This document shows positions 8,957-18,326 of a stretch of 64,000 nt of DNA, one piece after another. The DNA is from Thalassotalea sp. ND16A (GTDB lineage Bacteria > Pseudomonadota > Gammaproteobacteria > Enterobacterales > Alteromonadaceae): positions 1 through 64,000 of the forward strand of contig NZ_JQDZ01000012.1 in assembly GCF_000764205.1 (NCBI RefSeq), in the 5' to 3' direction. Numbering within the stretch: the stretch's first letter is position 1; each line of letters opens with the position of its first letter. A program made the position numbers and the translations under genes. Under the pieces are notes generated by a model. That model ran no database searches, was not told the DNA's origin, and was given only the letters and a program-made list of their open reading frames with translations.

Positions 8957-8976
8957 AACCGACCACAGGGTCGGTT
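8957..8976. promoter_or_regulatory. perfect palindrome, candidate TetR operator
   Basis: AACCGACC-ACAG-GGTCGGTT, an eight-base perfect inverted repeat. It shares ACCGACC with the site at 8044. It lies between folA and the MITE-like element upstream of tetR, where the original tetR promoter might have been. Confidence 0.45.
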
Positions 8977-9030
8977 GTAAAATATCGAAATGCACTAACA
9001 GATAACATTTGCTGTTACCTCAACTTGCTA

Positions 9031-9522
9031 TTAGATACGCTCGTACACTTTAAAGTTGTAGTTATGTAGGTTTTTTTCATCGGCAGGATGGGCATCTTCA
9101 CTAACACAATGCCAGTTGTTTTCGGCATTGTAATCAGGAAATAGCGTATCGCCTTGCACGGTTAGGTCAATTTCAGTGATGTACAGGCGTTGTGCGGCCT
9201 TTAAGCAGTGCTCATAGATACTGCCGCCCCCTATGACCATAATTTCTTCTACGTCGGTTACAAGCGCTAATGCGGCGTCTACCGAGGTTACCGTTTCTAT
9301 GCCATCGGCTTGATAATTGCTGTCTCGAGAAATGACAATGTTTCGTCGCCCAGGCAAGGGAAAACCGATTGATTCGAACGTTTTACGGCCCATGATCACC
9401 GGCTTTTTTACCGTCGTTTGTTTGAAATACTTTAAGTCGGCAGGCATGTGCCAGGGCATTTGATTGTCTTTGCCAATTACCCGGCCATTGGCGTGGGCAA
9501 CAATCATAGATAGGATAGTCAT
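9031..9522 (-). CDS. folA: dihydrofolate reductase
   Basis: A 163-residue enzyme of normal length that reduces dihydrofolate to tetrahydrofolate with NADPH. Family motifs are clear: the N-terminal strand ILSMIVAHANGRVIG, the substrate loop QMPWHMPADLKYFKQTT (with a glutamate/aspartate-type active-site residue in PADLKYF), the NADPH-binding GRKTFESIG, and VIGGGSIYEHCL near residue 96. It is monocistronic here, whereas in some relatives folA is next to apaH. Together with folE, folM and folX at the other end of the window it covers much of the reduced-pterin pathway. Confidence 0.95.
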   Translation of the reverse strand: MTILSMIVAHANGRVIGKDNQMPWHMPADLKYFKQTTVKKPVIMGRKTFESIGFPLPGRRNIVISRDSNYQADGIETVTSVDAALALVTDVEEIMVIGGGSIYEHCLKAAQRLYITEIDLTVQGDTLFPDYNAENNWHCVSEDAHPADEKNLHNYNFKVYERI

Positions 9523-9639
9523 TAAGAGCCTTAAAAGTGAATTAAATTTAGCGTAAAAATTTGCCGATAGAATAACAAATAACTTTAGCCTTGAGCAACA
9601 ATTCTACTCCACATAAAGGGTGTGCTTTATTGGCGCAAA

Positions 9640-10191
9640 CTAAAATTTTTCTTCGTCGGTATAACAAATGAGGTTATGAAACCTTGCTGGGGTTGCCGAG
9701 AGGTTACGATAGCCGTGCTGTTGATTGGCCGAAAATTTTACTACTTCGCCTGCCCTTAACGGGTGCCATTGTTGCTCGAGAAAATATTCCATTTCTCCTT
9801 CAATGACCAGAATGTGTTCGATCACGCCAGCATTATGAGGTGATGACATTTGCTGATGCGATGGCGCCAAAATTAACGAAAGCACTTCACTTTTTGTTAT
9901 TTTATCAAAGGGGAACAAGGTGGTAACTGAAATACCTTGTTCGGTATTTAACACGTTATCTGTCAAACTATCATCTTCAATTGTGCCAAGAAAAGAGGTG
10001 AGCGGTAAATGAAAGCCGCTGGCAATTTTCCATAGCCTGGCAACGGTAGGACTTGACTCGCCCCGTTCAATTTGCCCGAGCATCGCCTTTGAAACCCCGG
10101 TATGTACAGCGGCGGTATCGAGACTCCAGCCCTTATCTTTTCTTGCTAATTTTAGTTGGATGCCGACTGCATTGTTTATATTTTTAGTCAT
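9640..10191 (-). CDS. XRE-family regulator with cupin sensor domain
   Basis: A 183-residue regulator: an XRE helix-turn-helix at about residues 10-65 (GWSLDTAAVHTGVSKAMLGQ, then ERGESSPTVARLWKIA) and a C-terminal double-stranded beta-helix cupin at about 110-180 (NAGVIEHILVIEGEMEYFLE, then HPLRAGEVVKFSANQQHGYRN). Proteins of this build usually bind a small ligand through the cupin and regulate a neighbouring transport or catabolic gene. It is divergent from benE with only 81 bases between the starts, so it most likely controls benE. The start at 10191 is preferred over an upstream one lacking a ribosome site. Confidence 0.88.
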   Translation of the reverse strand: MTKNINNAVGIQLKLARKDKGWSLDTAAVHTGVSKAMLGQIERGESSPTVARLWKIASGFHLPLTSFLGTIEDDSLTDNVLNTEQGISVTTLFPFDKITKSEVLSLILAPSHQQMSSPHNAGVIEHILVIEGEMEYFLEQQWHPLRAGEVVKFSANQQHGYRNLSATPARFHNLICYTDEEKF

Positions 10192-10198
10192 TATTCTC

Positions 10199-10244
10199 TT
10201 GTGCGTTATAACATACAATGATAGTTTGTGCGTTAAAGCGCACA
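10199..10244. promoter_or_regulatory. paired TTGTGCGTTA repeats and palindrome in the XRE/benE gap
   Basis: TTGTGCGTTA occurs at 10199-10208 and again at 10226-10235, 27 bases apart, and the second is part of a palindrome TGTGCG-TTAAAG-CGCACA (10227-10244). The position between divergent regulator and transporter fits an operator for the XRE-cupin protein. Confidence 0.5.
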
Positions 10245-10272
10245 GCGAAATGTTATTATCGGAGTATTTATT

Positions 10273-11472
10273 ATGCTAGTCAATCGCCTTTTAAGCGCAT
10301 CTGTCACCGGTCTGGTGGCTGTGGTGATTGGCTTTGCCAGCTCTGCAGCGCTGATTTATCAGACGGTTATTACCCTGGGCGGAGATGTTAGCCTGGCAGC
10401 AAGTTGGATATTAACCTTAGGATTATCCATGGGGCTAACCTCTATCGGTTTATCGCTCTTTTATCGAGTACCGATATTAATTGCCTGGTCAACTCCTGGT
10501 GCGGCATTACTCATTACCATTGGCCAAGGTTTTACTCTCAATGAAGCGATCGCTGGCTTCATCTTTTCGGCATTGCTGATTTTTTTAAGTGGCATCACCG
10601 GCTGGTTTGAAAAATTAAGCAATAAAATTCCATTTCCATTAGCGTCGGCGATGTTGGCGGGAATTTTAGTGAACTTTGGTATTGATGTCTTTAATCAAAT
10701 GAATAACGAACCTTTACTGGTGGTGGCGATGTTTGTCACTTTCTTAATTGCTAAGCAGATCATGCCAAAATATGCGATGTTGTTGCTATTATTGAGCAGT
10801 ATCGTCATGGCATGGCAACTTGAACTGGTCGCGCTTAGTGAACTTTCATTGCAAGTGAGTGAGTTTAAATACATCTCACCTGAATTTAATATCAAGGCGC
10901 TGCTTGGTATTGGCATACCATTATTTATTGTCACCATGGCAGCCCAGAATTTGCCTGGCATTGCGGTGTTGCAAGCGCATAACTATAAAACTCCTGTCTC
11001 TTCTATTTTAAGCGTAACCGGACTGGTAAACGTGCTAACCGCACCATTTGGTGGTTATGCGATAAATTTAGCGGCAATAACCGCTGCGATGTGTATGACT
11101 GAAGAGGTGGATAAAGATCCAGGACAGCGTTATTGGTCAGCGGTTTTTGCTGGTGGCTTCTATATGTTAATGGCGATTTCAGCGGCTTACTTAATGGCAG
11201 TATTTTCAGCGCTACCATCCGCATTGATTTATGCATTGGCCGGCATCGCTTTGTTCACCACCATCACCAGTAGTATTGAACAAGCCTTGTCTGACAAAAA
11301 AATGTCGGAAGCGGCAATCATTACATTTTTGGTTACCGCTTCAGATATCTCACTCTGGGGGGGCAGTTCCGTACTTTGGGGCTTGATTGCCGGCTGCACC
11401 ACGTTAGTGAGCCAAAATTCATTTGGTAAAATCCAGAATAGAAAAGCGCTAAAAAAGAAAAGGCCAGATTAA
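10273..11472 (+). CDS. benE: BenE-family benzoate/H+ symporter-like transporter
   Basis: A 399-residue inner-membrane protein with about 11-12 hydrophobic segments and the BenE family organisation, including GFASSAALIYQTVITLGG, AWSTPGAALLITIGQGFTLN and TAPFGGYAINLAAITAAMC, the last being the conserved re-entrant region. BenE was described as a benzoate-proton symporter, but no benzoate degradation genes are seen here, so the substrate is open. It is divergently arranged with an XRE-cupin regulator that probably controls it. Its stop codon lies inside the stem of the downstream terminator. Confidence 0.85.
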   Translation: MLVNRLLSASVTGLVAVVIGFASSAALIYQTVITLGGDVSLAASWILTLGLSMGLTSIGLSLFYRVPILIAWSTPGAALLITIGQGFTLNEAIAGFIFSALLIFLSGITGWFEKLSNKIPFPLASAMLAGILVNFGIDVFNQMNNEPLLVVAMFVTFLIAKQIMPKYAMLLLLLSSIVMAWQLELVALSELSLQVSEFKYISPEFNIKALLGIGIPLFIVTMAAQNLPGIAVLQAHNYKTPVSSILSVTGLVNVLTAPFGGYAINLAAITAAMCMTEEVDKDPGQRYWSAVFAGGFYMLMAISAAYLMAVFSALPSALIYALAGIALFTTITSSIEQALSDKKMSEAAIITFLVTASDISLWGGSSVLWGLIAGCTTLVSQNSFGKIQNRKALKKKRPD

Positions 11473-11482
11473 AATCTGGCCT
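11461..11482. terminator. hairpin overlapping the benE stop codon
   Basis: AGGCCAGATT-AA-AATCTGGCCT, perfect ten-base arms, with an AT-rich tail on the plus side and a run of A residues before it that supplies U on the other strand. It probably ends both benE and, from the other side, obgE transcripts. The benE stop TAA is in the stem. Confidence 0.7.
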
Positions 11483-11509
11483 GTTATTTATTATCGACGA
11501 ATCGCGCGA

Positions 11510-12685
<1,176 letters not shown>

Positions 12686-12830
12686 TTAAGCTCCAAACAT
12701 AAATGTATGTATTTATAGCCATCGCATTAAAAAGCAATGCGATTGCTATTAGTATAACTAGTGTATGAAAAATACACTAATTAGAAATATTGCCTTATTT
12801 ACATAGATCAAATAATCAATATATAAAGCA

Positions 12831-12860
12831 AAAAAAAACTCGCTAGCTAGCGAGTTTTTT
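12831..12860 (-). terminator. intrinsic terminator after rpmA
   Basis: Self-complementary stem AACTCGCTAGCTAGCGAGTT flanked by eight A residues on one side and six T residues on the other. On the minus strand it follows rpmA and ends in a U run, and should split the ribosomal protein transcript from obgE. It may work in both directions. Confidence 0.8.
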
Positions 12861-12882
12861 ATATCTGTTTCGCTTATCGCTA

Positions 12883-13140
12883 TTATTCAGCAATAATTGA
12901 TACAAACTTGCGGTTTTGAGGACCTTTAACATCGAATTGTACTTTACCATCTGATAAAGCAAATAATGTGTGGTCTTTTCCAATACCCATGTTAGTACCA
13001 GCGTGGAATCTAGTACCACGTTGACGAACGATAATGTTACCCGCTAAAACTGACTCGCCACCAAAGCGTTTAACACCTAAGCGTTTCGCTTCTGAATCAC
13101 GACCGTTACGAGTACTACCTGCTGCCTTCTTATGTGCCAT
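12883..13140 (-). CDS. rpmA: 50S ribosomal protein L27
   Basis: An 85-residue protein with the L27 signature: [20 protein letters not shown] at the N-terminus and [20 protein letters not shown] in the middle. The N-terminal tail reaches the peptidyl transferase centre. It follows rplU by 15 bases in one operon. Confidence 0.98.
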   Translation of the reverse strand: MAHKKAAGSTRNGRDSEAKRLGVKRFGGESVLAGNIIVRQRGTRFHAGTNMGIGKDHTLFALSDGKVQFDVKGPQNRKFVSIIAE

Positions 13141-13155
13141 CGTTAATTACTCCTA

Positions 13156-13467
13156 TTAACCGTTGATGCCAGTAATTTTCACTTCAGTAAACCACTGACG
13201 GTGGCCTTGCTGCTTACGTGAATGCTTACGACGTTTGAATTTAACGATTTTAACTTTATCGCCACGACCTTGGCTTACAACTTCAGCTGTAACTTTGCCA
13301 CCGGCAACGTAAGGTGCACCTACGTTGATGTCGTCGCCATTAGCAACCATTAATACATTTTCGAATTCTACAGTTGAACCAATTTCTAGTTCTAGTTTCT
13401 CTAAGCGAACAGTTTGACCTTCGCTTACACGGTGTTGTTTACCACCGCTTTGGAATACAGCGTACAT
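13156..13467 (-). CDS. rplU: 50S ribosomal protein L21
   Basis: A 103-residue ribosomal protein that binds 23S rRNA. It begins [18 protein letters not shown] and contains [19 protein letters not shown] near the end, the L21 signature. First gene of the rplU-rpmA operon, with a strong sigma-70-type promoter about 60 bases upstream. Confidence 0.98.
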   Translation of the reverse strand: MYAVFQSGGKQHRVSEGQTVRLEKLELEIGSTVEFENVLMVANGDDINVGAPYVAGGKVTAEVVSQGRGDKVKIVKFKRRKHSRKQQGHRQWFTEVKITGING

Positions 13468-13526
13468 TTGCTACTCCGTACTGCGCCAATGATATTAGAC
13501 GCACAAATTAAAATAATAGGTCGCGG

Positions 13527-13555
13527 ATTCTACGCGAAGATTTACGGCTTCGCAA
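13527..13555 (-). promoter_or_regulatory. sigma-70-type promoter of rplU-rpmA
   Basis: On the minus strand: -35 TTGCGA (13550-13555), a 17-base spacer, -10 TAGAAT (13527-13532), followed by the GC-rich stretch CCGCGACC. A GC-rich discriminator is typical of ribosomal promoters under stringent control. Confidence 0.7.
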
Positions 13556-13791
13556 GTCTATTTACGCATTTTCCGGTAATTAGTTAGGAAAAATAAATTA
13601 CAAACATTTAGCTTTGTAATTTCAGCTATACAGCTGACTTCTTCAGGGGGAGAAAACGACGTTTTTTTCAGCTTTATTTACATTGAAAACTTTGAACTTG
13701 GCTAAAATAGTGTAAAATCATCAACCATAGCAGAGTATAACTCAAATTCTACGACTAACCGCTTGAAAAATATTAAAAAGTTCAATTAAAT

Positions 13792-14763
13792 ATGAATATT
13801 AACCAAATCCAGGACCTTGCCTCTAAAGACATGAATGCGGTGAATACGCTGATCTATTCGCAAATAGACTCAGATGTGGCACTGATCAATCAGTTAGGTA
13901 TTTACATCGTCAACGCCGGGGGCAAGCGAATGCGCCCATTGTTAACGGTATTGGCTGCAAGAGCGATGGGGTATAGCGGTGACAAGCATATTTGTTTAGC
14001 GGCTATTATTGAATTCATCCATACTGCCACATTACTTCATGATGATGTGGTTGACGAATCGGCGATGCGTAGAGGCCGAGAAACCGCCAATGAGTTATTT
14101 GGTAACAGCGCCAGCGTGTTAGTAGGTGATTTTCTTTATACCCGCTCATTTCAAATGATGGTAACCCTTGATGACATGTCGATTATGAAAGTGCTATCCA
14201 ATGCCACCAATGTCATCGCCGAAGGTGAAGTGCTGCAATTAATGAATTGCAATGATGCTGATACTACGGTTGACAGTTACATGCAGGTGATTTATTGCAA
14301 AACCGCTAAATTATTCGAAGCGGCCACACGCCTTGCTGCAGTAGTAACCGAACAAAGTGAAGACATGGTAAAAGCGATGACGGCTTACGGTATGCACTTA
14401 GGTACCGCATTCCAATTAATCGATGATTTACTCGATTACACTGCCGATGCCGAAAAAATGGGTAAAAACGTCGGCGATGATTTAGCCGAAGGTAAACCTA
14501 CATTGCCATTGTTGCACGCAATGCATCATGGTAATGAGGTGCAAGCGTTGATGATCCGTGAGGCCATTGAAACGGGCAACGGTATGGAGCATCTTGAGCA
14601 AGTGTTAGCAGCGATGCGAGAAACTGGTGCATTAGACTTTACCCAGCAGATGGCCGAAGCCGAAGCTGAAAAAGCGATTGCGGCATTAGATATACTTAGC
14701 GACAGTGACTATAAGCAAGCCCTAATCGCCCTGGCGCATTTATCGGTTGATAGAAACGCATAA
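13792..14763 (+). CDS. ispB: octaprenyl diphosphate synthase
   Basis: A 323-residue trans-polyprenyl diphosphate synthase making the isoprenoid side chain of ubiquinone and menaquinone. Both Asp-rich motifs are present: LLHDDVVDESAMRRG (about residues 81-95) and LIDDLLDYTADAEKMG (about 210-225). Length and divergent position next to rplU-rpmA match IspB in E. coli and relatives. A 324-base gap with the L21 promoter separates it from rplU; TTGAAC and TAAAAT elements about 70-100 bases before the start may form its promoter, but their spacing is short. Confidence 0.94.
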   Translation: MNINQIQDLASKDMNAVNTLIYSQIDSDVALINQLGIYIVNAGGKRMRPLLTVLAARAMGYSGDKHICLAAIIEFIHTATLLHDDVVDESAMRRGRETANELFGNSASVLVGDFLYTRSFQMMVTLDDMSIMKVLSNATNVIAEGEVLQLMNCNDADTTVDSYMQVIYCKTAKLFEAATRLAAVVTEQSEDMVKAMTAYGMHLGTAFQLIDDLLDYTADAEKMGKNVGDDLAEGKPTLPLLHAMHHGNEVQALMIREAIETGNGMEHLEQVLAAMRETGALDFTQQMAEAEAEKAIAALDILSDSDYKQALIALAHLSVDRNA

Positions 14764-14820
14764 TACCAAGCCAAGGGTATTGGTAAACGGGTATAATTAA
14801 CCGTTATATCCGTTGCCGAA

Positions 14821-15498
14821 TTAGCGTCGCGACTTGCTGCCCCAGACTTTATATAAATTTGCACTTGGATGAAAGCCATCATCGGCAATCATGCCATCGA
14901 TGTTACCGACGTCTACTGATAAGTGCTGAGTTACCCCCTGGCAACTGTTCTTTAACAGTTGATCAAACTCTTTGGCTCTTTCGCCAACAAACCAACGTAA
15001 CGGCTGTGGCAATGCCGGAATGTCCCCCATCGGTGGCAGTGAAGTCAGGATTAGTAATTTGGGATCAAACTTTGCAATTAATTTCTGTCTTAGCTGTAAT
15101 TGTTTGCTCAGCCATGTTGTTGCCCTCATTCCCGATGTTACGTCATTAACGCCTAGTGAAGTCACGATCACATCGAGTTTTTGTTTTCCGATATTGTCTA
15201 ACTCGAAAATGGTATCTGCCGTAGTCGCACCGCTTTGGGCATGCAGTTGCCAATCAATTTGATGGTGTAGTTTTAAATTATCTATCAGGTTGCCAAGCAG
15301 CGCTTTACGCTGATGAGTCACGCCAACACCGGCCGCCGCAGAATCACCAAGGACTAATAATTTTAAGGGACTGCCGACTCCATTCTGGCCACGTCGCGAA
15401 CCGATAGGCTCTGGCAGCACGGGCACCGTTCGCTTAACCGTAATACCCTGTATATAAAATACTGGTAGCAAGGCATAACTGATAAATTTTGCAAGCAT
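14821..15498 (-). CDS. SGNH/GDSL hydrolase
   Basis: A 225-residue hydrolase with block I LLVLGDSAAAGVG (nucleophile Ser in GDS, about residue 53), block III SLGVNDVTSG (Gly-x-Asn-Asp) and block V DDGFHPSANLY near the C-terminus (Asp and His of the catalytic triad). The N-terminus has a hydrophobic segment (SYALLPVFYIQGITV), so it may be membrane-anchored or exported. Such enzymes deacylate lipids, thioesters or sugars; substrate unknown. It ends just after ispB, tail to tail. Confidence 0.85.
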   Translation of the reverse strand: MLAKFISYALLPVFYIQGITVKRTVPVLPEPIGSRRGQNGVGSPLKLLVLGDSAAAGVGVTHQRKALLGNLIDNLKLHHQIDWQLHAQSGATTADTIFELDNIGKQKLDVIVTSLGVNDVTSGMRATTWLSKQLQLRQKLIAKFDPKLLILTSLPPMGDIPALPQPLRWFVGERAKEFDQLLKNSCQGVTQHLSVDVGNIDGMIADDGFHPSANLYKVWGSKSRR

Positions 15499-15580
15499 GC
15501 TGGTCCATCAAAGTGCTGTTAATCAAATGCTAAGTGTAGAACAAAATTTATTGACGGTAGACAGAGATGACTATTATGGA

Positions 15581-15868
15581 TTAATCATATAGCTTATCTG
15601 TTGCACTTTTCAGTTCAGCATCTGGCAAAAACTGGTCAGCTATGGTTAAAATTGAATGCAGATTGTTTTTTAGCTTATCGAGCTCTATGTCTCCCGGGGT
15701 GATTGCTGTCTGTAATAAATGAATCGCCATGTCAGCCAACAGTATTCGTTGTTTCTCTAACCACTCTTGCTCGCCTTTAATCGCCGGGTTATTCAGGTAG
15801 CCTTCTTCCACTAAAGCGTGTAATTGCCAGGATGTTTTTATTAACTGTTTACGTTCTGCTTCATTCAT
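15581..15868 (-). CDS. small conserved-looking hypothetical protein
   Basis: A 95-residue soluble, acidic, probably all-helical protein (it starts MNEAERKQLIKTSWQLHALV and contains HLLQTAITPGDIELDKLKNN). No known domain recognised. It begins about 20 bases after the stop of a decayed VOC-family fragment on the same strand; the two may once have been co-transcribed. The ATG at 15868 is preferred, as the frame has no better upstream start. Confidence 0.55.
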   Translation of the reverse strand: MNEAERKQLIKTSWQLHALVEEGYLNNPAIKGEQEWLEKQRILLADMAIHLLQTAITPGDIELDKLKNNLHSILTIADQFLPDAELKSATDKLYD

Positions 15869-15889
15869 TCGTTATTTTCCGTGTAACTT

Positions 15890-16043
15890 TTAATTCCCAC
15901 TGAAATCCTGCACTTTGAATGGCGATGGGTGTAGTACCGCTTCTCGCCATAAATAACTTTGTGCTGTTGGCTCTTGCACAAATTCGATACCCAGAGATTT
16001 AAGCTTTGATACCCATTGCTCAAGTTGTTCATGTTCAAAATAA
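15890..16043 (-). pseudogene. remnant of a VOC/glyoxalase-family protein
   Basis: One minus-strand frame reads FEHEQLEQWVSKLKSLGIEF, then VQEPTAQSYLWREAVLHPSP, which matches the C-terminal half of VOC (glyoxalase/bleomycin-resistance) proteins, where a WREA segment precedes a DPxGN loop. The frame is closed upstream by a TGA and holds no ATG, so the N-terminal half is missing; downstream the DPxGN part is scrambled and ends at TAA. A different-frame ORF over the same bases (15865-16086) is probably spurious. The mdh terminator lies in its upstream end. Confidence 0.6.
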
Positions 16044-16064
16044 AAAAACCGGTCAATCGACCGG
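16041..16064 (-). terminator. intrinsic terminator of mdh
   Basis: On the minus strand, stem CCGGTC-GATT-GACCGG followed by seven T residues, 30 bases past the mdh stop. Confidence 0.8.
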
Positions 16065-16092
16065 CTTTTGCTAGGTGTTCATTCATCGCAAA

Positions 16093-17025
16093 TTAGGCGA
16101 TAAAATCAACACCTTCTTTAATATCAGCATTAAGGGTTGCTAACATTTCGTTTTTCGCTTTTTCTTCGTAGGCGCTTAACTCGCCGTAAGGTAAGTATTC
16201 TTCAACACCGTTTTTACCTAAACGTACCGGTTGGGCGAAGTAGGTTGCGTCACCGGTATTGCCTTCAACGTAAGCGTAATCAATAACGTCTTCACCTTGT
16301 AAGCCTTTAACAAGCGACATACAAAAACGAGCAGCGGCTGCGCCCATAGAAAGAGTGGCACTGCCGCCACCAGCTTTTGCATTAACAACTTCAGTACCGG
16401 CATTTTGGATACGTGGCGTTAACGCATCAATTTCGTCTTGGCTAAACTCAACACCTTCAACTTGTGAAAGCAGAGGTAAGATAGTAGTACCTGAGTGGCC
16501 ACCAATTACCGGAACTTTCACATCAGAAGTTGATAAGCCTTTTAATTCCGCAATGAAAGTTTCAGAGCGGATAACGTCAAGTGTTGTTACACCAAATACG
16601 CGGTTAGCTTCGTAAGTACCTGCTTTTTTGAATACTTCAGCAACAATCGGTACAGTGCCGTTTACCGGGTTAGTGATTACACCAACTAGGGCTTTAGGAC
16701 AGTTAGCAACAATGCCTTCTGCTAAAGTTTTAATGATACCGGCGTTTACTGCGAACAAATCGGCACGATCCATACCTGGCTTACGTGGCATACCGGCTGG
16801 AATAATTACGATATCACAACCTGTTAATGCATCACCTAAAGCGTCAGCACCGTAACCTTTAACCGTTACGTCAGTAGGAATGTGTGATAAATCTACAGCA
16901 ACACCTGGAACTACTGGAGCAACGTCATATAAAGATAACTCAGAACCCGCAGGTAATTGAGTTTTTAATAATAATGATAAAGCTTGACCGATACCACCGG
17001 CAGCACCTAAAACAGCAACTTTCAT
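16093..17025 (-). CDS. mdh: malate dehydrogenase (NAD-dependent)
   Basis: A 310-residue TCA-cycle enzyme oxidising malate to oxaloacetate. It starts [20 protein letters not shown] with the NAD-binding GxxGxxG loop; [12 protein letters not shown] carries substrate-binding arginines; the catalytic His is in [16 protein letters not shown] and the Asp in the [13 protein letters not shown] region. Length matches E. coli Mdh. The start at 17025 has GGAGTG upstream and is preferred over an upstream in-frame codon. It is divergent from argR, the usual arrangement in gammaproteobacteria. Confidence 0.97.
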   Translation of the reverse strand: MKVAVLGAAGGIGQALSLLLKTQLPAGSELSLYDVAPVVPGVAVDLSHIPTDVTVKGYGADALGDALTGCDIVIIPAGMPRKPGMDRADLFAVNAGIIKTLAEGIVANCPKALVGVITNPVNGTVPIVAEVFKKAGTYEANRVFGVTTLDVIRSETFIAELKGLSTSDVKVPVIGGHSGTTILPLLSQVEGVEFSQDEIDALTPRIQNAGTEVVNAKAGGGSATLSMGAAAARFCMSLVKGLQGEDVIDYAYVEGNTGDATYFAQPVRLGKNGVEEYLPYGELSAYEEKAKNEMLATLNADIKEGVDFIA

Positions 17026-17245
17026 TGAAACACTCCTAAGATAATTTGTGGTGAGCAATTACCTCAGATGTTTGGAGTAATTACTTTATTTTCTAAAAAC
17101 GGACAAAAGATACCGAATTGCGCCGTAAATTACAAACTATTTTGTCATGACAGGGCAAAGGCTGATATGATACTTTAGTTTAGATCCCCATGATTTGTAC
17201 ATAAATCTTACCGTTAACCAGATATTAACAATAAAAGACGACTTT

Positions 17246-17716
17246 ATGAGCGCACAGCAAAAACAAGAAGCATTAGTTAATGCATTTAAAGACTTATTGA
17301 AACAAGAACAGTTTGGTTCGCAAGGTGACATCGTTGATGCTCTTAAAAGTCAGGGTTTTGACAATATAAGTCAGTCGAAAGTCTCTAGAATGTTGAGTAA
17401 GTTTGGTGCGGTACGCACCCGTAACGCCAGACAAGATATGGTCTATTGTTTACCGGCCGAGCTTGGCGTGCCAACGGCGAAAAGCCCACTTAAGCAATTA
17501 GTATTAGATATTGAAAGCAACGATGTGATGATCATTGTTCGTACCAGCCCCGGCGCAGCACAATTAATTGCTCGTTTATTGGATTCTTTAAGTAAAGCCG
17601 ATGGGGTATTGGGTACTATCGCTGGTGATGACACTATTTTTATTGCACCAACAGCCGTTGGTGATATTGAAGAAACTAAAGAAAAGCTGCATTTGTTGTT
17701 TCAGAAGATGTATTAA
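17246..17716 (+). CDS. argR: arginine repressor
   Basis: A 156-residue ArgR: the N-terminal winged helix covers about residues 1-75 ([20 protein letters not shown], then [20 protein letters not shown]), and the C-terminal hexamerisation/arginine-binding domain carries [20 protein letters not shown]-like sequence and [14 protein letters not shown], which contains the arginine-contacting GDD. It represses arginine synthesis genes with arginine as corepressor. The start at ATG 17246 fits the family, while the frame runs 17 codons further up. Divergent from mdh; no clear ARG box was seen in the 220-base gap. Confidence 0.95.
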   Translation: MSAQQKQEALVNAFKDLLKQEQFGSQGDIVDALKSQGFDNISQSKVSRMLSKFGAVRTRNARQDMVYCLPAELGVPTAKSPLKQLVLDIESNDVMIIVRTSPGAAQLIARLLDSLSKADGVLGTIAGDDTIFIAPTAVGDIEETKEKLHLLFQKMY

Positions 17717-17775
17717 GGTGGCCTAGGTACAAGCAGGCTGAGTAAGGTTTCAAGTTAGGGTAACGTTTGTTATAT

Positions 17776-18036
17776 GTGCTACTGGCTTCGGGCTTCGGGC
17801 ATGATATTTTATGCCATGAGAATGCCAACTTTCCAGACTTCGCGATGTTAAAGACAATACCTCTTTCGATCGCTAATGCGAACTGCCCGCTGCTCGTAGC
17901 CAGTAGCCAGTAGCTCGTTGCTATAAGATACAAGCAGCACTGTTGAGGCCCCAAGTTTGTTTACAATACATGCTTGGGGCTTTTTTGTACACGGATGTTC
18001 ATATCCACGACAGGCAAGGAAGCCTTTAAAGTGGAT
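17776..18036. repeat. diverged copy of the long dispersed repeat
   Basis: Contains CTACTGGCTTCGGGC, then GCCCGCTGCTCGTAGCCAG about 105 bases later (inverted to the first), then TATCCACGACAGGCAAGGAA with GCCTTTAAAGTGGA. The same three blocks in the same order form the tandem repeat at 40371-40912. This fills much of the 610-base gap between argR and hipB. Confidence 0.65.
17948..17986 (+). terminator. strong intrinsic terminator
   Basis: Stem GCCCCAAG/CTTGGGGC with a 17-base loop and six T residues, about 230 bases after argR. It lies inside the repeat region and could end argR transcripts, or a transcript that starts in the repeat. Confidence 0.75.
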
Positions 18037-18172
18037 TTAATACTAGCAGAGCGACTAAATATAAATTAACGATGGTATTAGAATATATAGAGAATGTTAT
18101 GAGTGATCCGTTATTCCAGCCGGATACTTAAATCACAATAAGTGGTGGTTTTTAGTTTTTATTGTATTATTT

Positions 18173-18186
18173 CACCTTTAATGGTG
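18173..18186. promoter_or_regulatory. hip operator candidate 1
   Basis: CACCTTTAATGGTG, a near-perfect palindrome, repeated exactly at 18271-18284. A degenerate third copy (CACAATAAGTGGTG) lies at 18134-18147. Repeated palindromes upstream of hipB are expected for HipB-mediated autoregulation. Confidence 0.65.
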
Positions 18187-18270
18187 CTTTAATGTTTTAT
18201 TTTATCATTTATTGTGATTTTTTATTATTTAATGCTTGAAATCAATATATAAGATGTTTTTGATTGATTT

Positions 18271-18284
18271 CACCTTTAATGGTG
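18271..18284. promoter_or_regulatory. hip operator candidate 2
   Basis: Exact second copy of CACCTTTAATGGTG, 98 bases after the first and 43 bases before the hipB ATG. A TTGAAA hexamer at 18236-18241 and TATAAG at 18248 lie between the two operators, so binding of both could enclose the promoter in a loop. Confidence 0.65.
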
Positions 18285-18326
18285 CCTATTATTTTAGTTA
18301 ACTAATTTTCTACTTGTGTGGTGATT

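Noticed and set aside
15865-16086. 73-residue minus-strand ORF between mdh and the 95-residue gene
   Set aside because: It includes the mdh terminator, and a different frame of the same bases reads VOC-family sequence, so it is a shadow of a remnant.
17676-17954. 92-residue minus-strand ORF after argR
   Set aside because: It runs into the argR end and through the dispersed repeat, with no ribosome site or recognisable protein.
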